A stretch of 64,000 bases of DNA from Tipula vernalis (lineage: Eukaryota > Arthropoda > Insecta > Diptera > Tipulidae): positions 310,229,236 through 310,293,235 of the forward strand of contig OY282560.1 of the NCBI GenBank assembly GCA_958295665.1, given 5' to 3'. Under the pieces are notes generated by a model, which had not been told where the DNA came from, made no database searches, and saw only the letters and a program-made list of their open reading frames with translations. Positions within the stretch are counted from its first letter, which is position 1; the number at the start of each line of letters is the position of its first letter. The translations under genes and the position numbers were made by a program. Below, piece after piece: positions 49,901-61,900 of this stretch.

Positions 49901-52900
49901 GAGGAACCTACAACACCTCGCTATTGTTTTAAGAACTGTAGGGAAATAGGATACAAAGGTTAAAACTGTACATTGTTTCGATTGTTCGTAGAACATGGGA
50001 AACAACCCGACGGAAATGAGACAAATTGGTTCATCACATTTCCGGTAGGCAAGTTTCGGACCAAGGGCCATTTTGGCACAACCTCAATTCAGAAATCCTG
50101 CACCCCAATCGAGCCATCAAAACACCCATAAATTCAATCAATTCCAATAACATTAAATCGGCTTGTTTTAGATTTCGTTCCAAGAGATACTTTAAGGAGC
50201 GTAAGCTTATGTTTGCCAAATTTTCAGAAACTATTATAACCAACTGATATAAATGTTGTGAAGATAAACGCCCTTATGCATCAATTGAGATTGAAGGTTC
50301 TACAATCCAAGGATTATTAGATAGTGGAGCGACAATTAGTATATTTCCACTGATTTTCTCAATGCAAAGCAATACCATATCCGCTACGATGTGGTGAAGT
50401 GGAACATGATTCAACATAAGAAACGAGGACCGGACGATTGTGAGTTTACGGCCACTTTAGCGATGCATCGAAACCAAAAAATTGAGTTAGACAATAAGTG
50501 AGTGGTGTCATACTCAACAGCGACATGTCTTTGTTTGGGCTGGCAAATGGTAACGGACTTGATGAAATTACAAGCTATCAAATGGCCAGATACATCAGCA
50601 GCAATGGAGCGGTTTGGCGTATTTTAAACTTCCACATCTATGAACGCCACCCAACTATTGTCCACCTAAGTGTACACTTGGAAAATGGACAGCGAGTCTA
50701 TTTCACTGTCAAGACAGCTGAACAAGCTGCCGCTACATCACCGAGGACAACGTTAGTTTTTTAACAAAATCCGTTTGGAAGGACGTTGACGTATCCGGAA
50801 GTTACAAAATATTACAATTGGAACGCATCGAGAAAAGTTTTTTGCGCTTCTTGGATGTACACCATCCATCCACATCCACACAATGCACAACATATTTCCT
50901 GGCTTTAAAGCTGTTGATGAGAGAGCACAATTACAACGTCGAAGAGTTGGCTAACTACTTGCAAACGAATAGCCATTTTTAGAGGACAATCAGAGAAGAC
51001 TGTTCGGTACTATCATGGAACGCATAAGAACATCGGGCAGCACACGCAAAACATTTCCCATAAATCTCATACTGCTTGAAATACACATGAAGCAGGAGCT
51101 GGCGTTTGCTGTTGCATCTTCTGGCATAGCGGCCACGGCGATGGCTGGAGAAAGAACATCTCACTCTTGCTACAGAAGGCCAGTACTCTATCTGCCATAT
51201 AAGAAACAGCTCTGGTCAACTCAAGTGTTAAAACTGTGCAAACTCATCGTATGGGACGAGTGCACGCTGGCACACAAAAAATCATTGGAAGCTCTTAACC
51301 ATACACTACAACATCTAAAAGGGAGTAGTGAACTGAAGGGAGGGGAATTAGTGAATTTGGTCCTGCCTGGTGATTGTCGCCAAACGCTACCCTAAATTTC
51401 GCGGTCAACACGAGAGAGAAAGATCATTAATCCACAGACAGGCGATATCACATTCACTGAAAATCTGTGCTGGTTAGGGTCGTCCATTAAACAGCTGATT
51501 CAAAGAATATACACAAACATTGACAAAAACTTCAGAAACCATCCTGGCTCCCTCAAATGCAAGCGTGAATCAAATTAATGAACAGATACGGAACCAAATA
51601 CCAGGCACTGCTACCACAAACAAGTCATTTCACTCTGTAGTGGACACCGATAATGCCGTTAATTACCCGCTAGAATTTCTGAACTCCCTGGAGCCACCTG
51701 CGGTATGCCTTTTCATATCTTGAAGTTGAAGAAAGGATCATCAAAAGTGCTTCTGCGGAATTTGGACCCGCCAAAACTATGCAATCGAACATGGCTTCAA
51801 AAATTTTTGCCAAATTGCATCGAAGCCACTGTATTGATGGGAAAGTCAAAAGAAGAGGACATATTCATACCTCGCATAACGCTGATATCAGTGGACCTAC
51901 CATTCAGCTTCAAACGACTCCAGTTCCCAGTTAGACTCTCATTTGATATAAAAAAATCATCAAAGCTCAGGAACAATCCGTTAAGTTTGCAAGTGTGAAT
52001 TAGAAAAGTCGTTGCTTCTCTCACGGCCAGTTGTACTTGGCATGTTCAAGAGTAGGAACTTCAAAAAAATTGTATGTTTTAGCTCCGTAAACTCAGCAAA
52101 TTATTTTTGTATTAATTTTATTCAAATCACTTGAGAAATGGTATTCAAATGCGCCATGCTGATAAAATAAAAACACCTGTTGAAGTACACCAATAGAATT
52201 TTAACCCTGCATTTAATCTGCTAAATTTAAACATCTCACATTATTTATTTGAAAAAGTGCTTCTATCTTCTGGGTACCAAATGTCAATGCACGATGAGCT
52301 GCAGATTAGTTGTGACTGTAAAATCACTATACATTTTAAGCGCTCCATTATGCTTCATCGCTATTATGATTGGTACAGCAAATTGAGTGGTATACTCGTA
52401 CATGTTTTAATTCCGACTGTTACGGTAAAGTATTTGTGAAAAATTAATGGTTCGAAACCTAAAATATTTTATACCATATTCCAGAATTTCATCTAAAACT
52501 CATTTAAGAATCTCTTGTCAAACGCAATTGTCGAATTTCATCATAATCGGTTAAGGAATAGCCAAGTTCTATCTTGCTTGGCCATATTTCAGTACTTACT
52601 CTAAAAATCATTTTACAATATTATTTCATTCAACCCACACGTCGAATTTCATCATAATCGGTTAAGAAAAAGCCAAGATCTATCTTACTTTGCCATATGC
52701 CAGAACTTTATCCAAAAAACGTTTGATTTTCCCATTTCCATTCCACATGTCAAATTTTACTAAAATCGGTTAAGAAATAACCAAGTACCATCATAATTTG
52801 CCATATTCGAGAATTTTATCTAAAAATTATTTTAGAATCCCATTTCCAAAACACATGTCGAATTTCTTCGTAATCAGCTAAGATAAATCCAAGTTCCATC

Positions 52901-55900
52901 CTAATTGATCAACTTCCAAACTTACCCTAAACACTATTTTAGAATAACACTTCTATCCTGCATGGCAAATTCCATTAAAATTGGTTAAGAAATTTATTTG
53001 AAAACTTCATCTAAAAACTATTTTAGAATCCCATTTCCATTGTACTTGGCCATATTCCAGAATTTTATCTAAAACTAATTTAAGAATCTCATTTCCAACT
53101 CGCATGTCAAATTTCAGTAACATAGGTTAACACTTTTTTCGAGATTTTTTGATCCTAGGACCCTGACCCCTAAAACACTTATATATTAAAATGAAAAATT
53201 GAATTCATCCCGTTTTAATCAAAAATAAAATTTTATTCATAAAATTCGTAATCAGGCTTTTCCTCTTGCTGAACGTTACACATTTTACAATATAAGTCAA
53301 CTATTTCATTAGTATCTACATAACGAATCTCCAACTTCGAGTTTTGTTCGTCGATTGTAAATTTGATTATGTTTAAATGTATCCAACGGAAAGGAATTCC
53401 TTGTTCAATTATTTGTAATCTTGGTTTACTATTAAATTGGAATTCATTTGTATTTGATTTACGAATTTCTTCCAAAATAAATTTGAACATGGATAACCAC
53501 GTGCCTTCGTCTTCATATATGTTTACCGCCTAGAATATAAAATTGGAAATATTTAAAAATTAATGTGTATTGGGTTTTAAAATAGTTTTGTACTTACGCT
53601 TAACTTTCCTAAATTATTGAGTAGATGCAAGTAACGGCAGGTGTTTTCTAAAGAACATTCATATAGAAACATCCACAGTTTTGTGTCACATTGTTCCAAA
53701 TTCTCTAACATATTTAAATCAATTTTAAGGTAAGAAGTATTTACCTCAAAAATTGCTAAATTATCGAAAATTCTGTAATCATTCATATTACATTTCTCTA
53801 CAAAATGTCCGAGCTTTTCTTCAATTTTTAAAAAATACACTTCTAAGTTGTAGTCTTTAATAAATTTCTGCAAATAAATGTTAAATTTTAATAACATTTA
53901 CGCTTAATCATCTCATTTTTGATTATTTTACCTGCATAATATTAAATAAGATATGATTTTCCTCCCATGGAAATGAAATTTGTGATTTTTTAATTGAGTC
54001 ACACAGGAAATTGAGCTGATCTCTAGTTTCTCGTAATACAATAATTAGGCGCATTTCAAACAGTTTACTTCTAATTTGCAGTATGTGCTCGTACATTTCC
54101 CAATCACTACTGTTTGTAAGCATCTTATTCATAATCTTTTCCCATTTAAGAACATCCCCTGTTTAAGTCAAATTAACACATATAAATAAATAAAATAGGT
54201 CGCGAAATAAAATGAAATAAAAACTTACCAGATTCCCAAGGCTCATTAAAATTGATATTAACTCGTTTCTTTAATCCAACTCGCACAAACACAAATTCTA
54301 AATTTAAAATAAAATGGTCGAACATTCATATTTAAGTATAGATATTGTTTAAATTCTTCATTACTACCGATTTAACGGACTATATTACAATATTTTAAAC
54401 AAAATTCTGAATTATTTAAGCTTTTATTTCCTATTTATTTTACAAAATATGCTTATACTTCAACTACTTTTGTTCAACTGATACCGATCAGCGAGCACTC
54501 TGATTCTTACGTCAAAAAAAAAAACAAAAAACGAAGAGAGAACTGAAAAACAAAACAATATACTATAAAATTATAATGTTGCCACAACAACATTTATTTA
54601 CATTAAAAATGTGATGTGAACAAGAGGATAAGAAAACAGAACCAGTTTGGTGAAGCTTAAAATGTAATTCATTTCACCAATATGGCGTTGCCATAAATTC
54701 GGTCATTTTTAGTAAAATGGTGTTAAAATTGAATTGTTTTTGAGTTGTGATTGTTCGGTATCGCCGTGAGGTTTCGGTAAAAACTGGACGGTGGTTATGT
54801 TGCTGTTTTTTTTTGTTTTGTTTAAATTTGACATTTATTTTCAAAAAAATTTATTCGGTCAAACTGCCATCTATTATATAACTTAATTTAAATGAGATTG
54901 ATCAATGGTTTGAATCACGACTGGTTTATTCCATTAAATATTTTTCAATTATCACTGTGTTCCATTGGAAACAATTTGCTACTGCCAAGTACTTGTGAGT
55001 AGATGTTCAATGGAACGCAAATTTTTGTGACAGTAGTAAAACATAACCTCAATTTAAATAAAACTGCTAGATTTTAATAAAAAATACGTTGATCTATTAA
55101 TAATAATAAGTAATAAAATATTAAACAACCAAATAATTAAAATATTTTTACGATTTAACAATTATGCGTCGTATCACAAACATAACACAATTGTTTTGTT
55201 TTTAACCCTAATCGAACCAACATATTTTTGTTATGTCAGTAAATTCTAATTCTAATCAAATAATTTAAGGAAATTTTTTGCAGAGAATGAGTAGATGTTA
55301 AGTACGTTGTATGGAAATGTTTCAAAATAAAATACATACAAGTTTATAACTAAATTAACATTATTTTGAAAATCGATACATTTATTAAACGAGCCAAAAA
55401 GCACACCTTGGTTGGATTAGGGTTAAAAATTGACGTTTCACACAACCAAAAGTGGTATAGAGCCATCTATTAGAATTTTTTAAACTAAAATCCCTCTTTC
55501 GTTAATTATATGCGTAACTACTTCTAACAACTACACCATCACTTGAGCATGAGTAGTTGCGAGTAGATACAAGTACTTGTGAGTAGGAAAACGCTTAATT
55601 TAACCGCGGCGTAACTATAGGCGATTTCCACCGAATGGAGGCGGCGATAGTATTGCTTTTTTTACGAAAAGGACAAGAATGGACCAGAAATGTCAAAATT
55701 TGTTTATTCAAATAAAGTTTGTATGGAAAATTTTTGCTCTTGTTTAAATTAATAAAATTACAGATAATTAAAGTGACTTGTTCAATATTTTTTATAAATT
55801 GGTGATTAATATTATTAAGTTTCCTATTCACATCAATGGAAGTGATAAAAAATATGGCTAAACATAAATTTAGAAGAAATAAACACAGAACAGCATTTTT

Positions 55901-58900
55901 GGTTGTCTGAGGAGAAGTGACAAAACAACCCGCTTACATAAATTTTTAAAAATTAAAAAACTTAGAAAGCAAAGGATTGCGGTTTATAAAATTGAAAATA
56001 AAATAGCGGACGACTCTCTAGTGGGTAGCAAACATTTCCCGATACATAATTGTATAGCAATTAAGAGAGCAACAAAATATTTTGATTTTCAGTTTAATTT
56101 CTAGCAATTATCAATCGCTTTTAGATATGAAGAAACAACAAAACCTAAAAAAATGGTGTGAGTTTCGGGACACACAACAGAAGTGAAACTTACCGTGTCT
56201 AATCGAACGCATACATCTAGTTGAAATTGTTGGATTATCTTGGCCTGAATTAAACTTCGCCGATATATAAGAATTTGTTCCGCGCAAATTTGGTTCGTTT
56301 TCAGTATAAATTAGGCCCAAGACGGCAAGCTTTAGAAAACTGAATTGAACCCGAGCAACATCTATTCATTTTATAGAAGTTTGTTGTCGCGGACTTGGTT
56401 CATATTGAGGATGAATTGATAATTCACTAAATAAATTTTTTTGCGGAATTGGTTTTGTTGTTGTTCTGAACTGATTTTTTTAAGTACATTGGCCTTTCAA
56501 AACAAGTAACAGTTTCTAAAAGACCATTTCTGACTACCTAGGATAAATTAAATATTCTCAATACCGCAATAAAACATAAATAAATCAAAACCATTACAAC
56601 AAACTCAAAAGGGTAGAGAATATCAAGATTAACACAATAATAATTTGCAAACAAAATCAACTGAAAATATGTCAGCTTTCGTTTGGTTTGTTTAACATCT
56701 TCATGTACCTTTTCAATTTTTCATAGAGATTCAATATCATTGCAGTATTGTACCACGAAGTAACTTAGAAATTACCCTTGCAAGTGTTAGATTGTATTTT
56801 TAATTGTTTAGACTGAAGAAGACAGAGCATTTGTTTTCCTTGTCAATCAAAATTTCATCAAAATCAGATAATAAATGGTCACGTTGCTTCCTAATTGGCC
56901 ATATTCCAGAACTTTATCTAAAAATCATTTTAGAATCCAATTTCCATCGTGCATGCTGAATTTCATCAAAATCGGATAAGATCCTAATTCTCTCGTGGAT
57001 GTGAGGTTTGCAGCACCAAACCAAACATGCTTCGTTAGACTTAAGTTTTATAAATGCAATTTTTATCACAAGGTTACTTCGAAATAATTTTTCTCCTTCT
57101 ATAAAAGCCCTCTTCATGCCACCTAATTATGTCATTATATCCTGAAGATTTATTGATATTTTAATTTCTAATTTTTATAGGATTGCCGGTCTGCAATAAA
57201 ATATTTTTGTAAGGTTATGTTAATTAAAAATGTTGATTCATTTGGTTTATAAGCAAATTAATGTTTAATCCACTAGATTCATTAATTGTATTCCTAATTT
57301 AATTAATTTAACTTACCGTCGTATATTTTATCCATACACTTTCCTTCAGAAATTCATATTTTGACACTTCTAGTCTCCTTTGTAGTAGTTTCAATTCTCT
57401 CTATTAGACGTCAGCTACTTTGTTGGAAATCGCTTATAATATTTAATACTTACGTGTAACCAATCAGGCGATGCTACAATATCTTGGATTATGTAGCAAT
57501 AAAAATTTAAGGTAGTTTTATGGTTTGTAGTGGTTCAATAAAAAAAACTCAAGTGATAAACTTAAAAATCAAATTAATTAGCGCTTTTTTTATTGTAAAT
57601 CATGTGCCCTGTAATCACTCCGACAAGCATCCCGGCCTGACACCGCTGAAGTGAGATCAACTGTTTAGATCTCGCCAAATCTAACTTTGGCCAGACGCAC
57701 CGGGTTATTACACATGAGGTACTATCTGACCATTTGTTGTTCGTCAACTTACTAGATCCTTCGTGAAGCAGTAGTTTGCTTGATGTAAGCGGCATTTCGA
57801 TATTCTTTTTGCTGTTTGTGTAGCCCACGGTGCCAAGTCGAGCAAGCCCATCGGCTTTTATGTTCCCTATACTATTGAAACGCCCATGTCATAACAAAAG
57901 GCTATTCTTGTTTGTATTTTGTTTGTAAATAAATTAATTTGAATAAGCAGCGAAGTGAATAATCAGTGAATAAAAAGTGATTAATAAGTGAACAATGACA
58001 GACTATGTACAGATTGATTAATGAGGGAAAAATGATTTAATAACGTCTGAATAATGGGTGAATAATAGTGAAATATGAGTCAATGTTGGAGTGAGAACAT
58101 TTTTTATATCCGTGTAAAAGAGATAGATATGTTATGTATCTGCGCTGTGCTTTTATTATTGTCATGAAGTTTATGCTTAACCTAAATAGATAATCTTTGA
58201 TTTTGTAACGTGTACAGTCGTGTTTTATTCTAATTGTATTCTCTCCGAACTAATTATATCCCAACAGGTTATGGGACCAGAGAAACACGTTGTAATATAT
58301 AATTAGTTAAGCAGATAATTTTTTAAACCATGGCAAACAATTATATTCCTTCAATAGAAAAATTGAAAGGCAGAGAAAATTATAACACGTGGCAATTCGC
58401 AGTCAAAACGTACTTGGAACATGAGGACCTATGGCAGTACGTCCTGAAAGTAGATGATACTAAAGTACAAAAATTATTTTGCTTGTTGACCTGGTGAACT
58501 ATGTTCATATTACTGAATCAAAAAATACAAAAGAAGTTTGGGATAAACTTAAACAAACTTTCGAAGATTCTGGATTAACACGCAAGGTTGGTCTTCTACG
58601 TGATTTAATTACAACAAAATTGGAAAAATGTGATACAATCGATCAATATGTTAACAAAATTATAATAACCGCTCATAAACTCACAAGTATTGGATTTGTG
58701 GTTTCCGATGAATGGATTGGCACATTTTTATTGGCAGAATTGTCGGACGAGTAAAGACCGATGATAATGGGGCTTGAAAGCTCTGGTATCTCTATTACTG
58801 GTGATTCGATCAAAACCAAATTGCTGCAAGATGTGAAAGTTGAAAAAAAGAATTCTAATAACGCCGCTTTATATGGAAAATTCAATAAAAATACGAATTC

Positions 58901-61900
58901 AAAAAACCGAAACAATACCTCAAAGGGTCCGAGATGTTACGGTTGTAATAATTTTGGACATACATATATCCAAAAACTGTCCCAACAAGAAGGATGATAA
59001 AACTCAACATGAGTCGAACCATCAGTATAATAAATCGTCATCTAGCCAAAACAAGAAAAATTTAACCTCACTTTTTGCTAGTCTAAAATCTGGATCAATA
59101 GTTGAAGCAGATGAATGGTACATTGATTCCGGTGCTTCATCACACATGACAGTACATGGTGAATGGTTGCAGAACATCAAAGTTCCTCCAAGAAGTGAAA
59201 TTAGTATAGCGAATAATGATCGTATTCAGATAGCCGCTGTAGGTGATGTACAATTTAATATATTTTCGGAAAACACTAATGCTGTGGAACCTGTTTATGT
59301 TAAAAACGTTCTACATGTTCCAAATTTATCGACGAATTTACTTTCTGTGAGCAAGATGTGTTCTAATGGCAAAAGACTAGTGTTTGATGTAGACGGTTGT
59401 AAAATTTATAATGAAGACAGTATGTTGGTCGCGACTGCTAAACTAGAGGATAATATGTATAAACTAAATCTTGCTCCGGATCAACTTGAAAAAAATAAGT
59501 GTATGACAGCTAATAATGTTTATAATGAATGGATGTTATGGCATCGCCGTTTAGGCCATATGAATATTGATTACATGAGACAATTGCAGAACATTTCCCT
59601 TCCATTCTGTGATAAACAACTATCTGTTTATACTAAAAAGACATGTGTAGTATGTTTAAAGGGTAAACAAGCTAAACAACCTTTTAAAAATACTGGAACT
59701 CGTGCAACAAAAGTGCTACAAATTGTACACTCCGATGTTTGTGGCCCGATGGAGATAGATTCTCTGTCGTAAAGAATTCAAAACAACGACATTCATCAAG
59801 AAAAACTAAGTTACCAAGAAATTTGATAATTTTGTTATGAAGGCAAATAAATACAAGTGAATTATCTGATCCTTCGACCGTACAAGAAGCATTAAGTCGA
59901 TCAGACGAAAAATTCTGGAGAGAAGCCATGAAAAGTGAATATGACTCTCTAATCGAAAATGAAACATGGACATTAGTGAATCTACCTTCAGATCGAAAAG
60001 CAATTGATTGCAAGTGGGTTTTTAAAACCAAAATTGACGCTTCTGGTAAACTACGTTACAAAGCACGGGTTGTAATCAAAGGATGTGCTCAAACAAAGGG
60101 GATAGATTACAGTGAAACATATTCACCAGTGGTTCGATACACATCCATACGTTATCTAATGGCATTGGCTTCTAAATTCGAACTTGACATTGATCACATG
60201 GATGCAGTCACTGCATTTTTACAAGGAGATTTAAATGAAGATATTTACATGTTACAACCCGTTGGCTATGGTAATGGCACAAAAGTTTGTAAATTAAAAA
60301 AGGCTCTTTACGGATTGAAGCAAACCAGCAGAGAATGGAATATTAAATTGGACAAAGTTTTAACCAATATCGGGTTTAAACGATCAAAAGTAGATCCATG
60401 TATTTATTATAATATAGAAAAATCAAAAATGATATTTTTAGCAGTTTATGTGGATGATTTGCTGCTATTTAGTAATTGCGCCGAAATTAAAGATAAAGTT
60501 AAAATGGAACTTAATAATCATTTCAAGATGAAAGATTTCGGTGAAGCTAAATCCTGTTTAGGAATAAATATCACACGTGATCGTGAAAAGTATAAAATTT
60601 GGATAGATCAAGAAAAATACATTAATGAAGTTTTAATCAGATTCAACATGTCCAATTGTAATCCTGTATCTACTCCTTGTGATATAAATTTGAAACTGTC
60701 GAAAGAAATGTGTCCGAAAAACACAAGTGAAATCAATGAAATGGAGTGTGTGCCATATCAACAAGCTGTTGGGAGTATTTTGTATGCTGCTCAAGGTACC
60801 AGACCTGATATTGCGTATGCAGTTAGTATAGTGAGCCGTTTTAACAATAATCCTGATAGACAACATTGGAATGCTGTTAAGAGAATTCTGCGGTATTTGA
60901 AGGGAACGTCCAGCATGAAACTTGAATTCTCAAAATATGGAAATTCAGATCTCATGGGATATTGTGATGCTGATTGGGCTGGTGACATTGATGAAAGGCA
61001 GTCAGTTACTGGTTACGTATTCATGATGCAAGGTGGCCCACTTTCATGGAATAGTAAAAAACAACCAACTGTAGCCCTATCCACAACCAAAGCCGAATAC
61101 ATGGCCCTCTCTGCTGCAACACAAGAAGCTATGTGGCTTAAAAATTTTGAAAATGAATTTCAATTTGGTAAACCGAAATCGGTGAAGATTCTATGTGACA
61201 GTAAGAGTGCCCTCGATCTTGTTGCAACTAATGGTTATCATGCACGGACTAAGCACATAGACATTAGACATCATTACGTACGAAAATGTGTTGAAGATCA
61301 GAAAATAAAGATTGCATCAATCTCAACGGACCAGATGGTTGCAGATATATTAACCAAAGGATTAAGTAAGGACAAACATACATCCTGCTGTAGTGGACTT
61401 GGTATACTGAATTGAATATATGTTCTAGTGGGAGTGTTGGAGTGAGAACATTTTTTATATCCGTGTAAAAGAGATAGATATGTCTGCGCTGTGCTTTTAT
61501 TATTGTCATGAAGTTTATGCTTAACCTAAATAGATAATCTTTGATTTTGTAACGTGTACCGTCGTGTTTTATTCTAATTGTATTCTCTCCGAACTAATTA
61601 TATCCCAACAGTCAATAATCAGTGAATGTGAATGAATTATAAGTGAGTAATGACTGAATACTCACGGAATAATCAGTGAGTAATTGCTGCATTGGTTTGG
61701 TAAAAATGAATGAGAATTTAGTTGTGGATTAATTATTTCTAAAGCAACATGCCACGACTTGTTTTTGGTTTTAATTTTTGTTTAACAACACTGGTAGGTT
61801 ACATAAATCTAATTTAGTAATATTTATCCAAAGCAAAAGTTGTAAATTTTTCTAAATCCGCGAAAGCAATACAGCTAGTAACTGAATAATTAAAGAATAT

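Larger units (their letters stand above)
58084..61610 (+). mobile_element. Copia-type LTR retrotransposon, internally deleted, with intact LTRs
   Basis: Two LTRs (58084-58266 and 61435-61610) begin TGTTGGAGTG and end TATCCCAACA. The 5 bp duplication GTCAA flanks the element (58079-58083 and 61611-61615). The primer-binding site GGTTATGGGACCAG starts at 58267, directly after the 5' LTR, and a purine-rich stretch (GTGGGAG) precedes the 3' LTR. The LTRs differ by one substitution and one 7 bp indel, so insertion was recent. The coding region is defective: gag is deleted and shifted, and most of the integrase is missing. At 3.5 kb it is shorter than a usual copia of about 5 kb. Confidence 0.93.
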
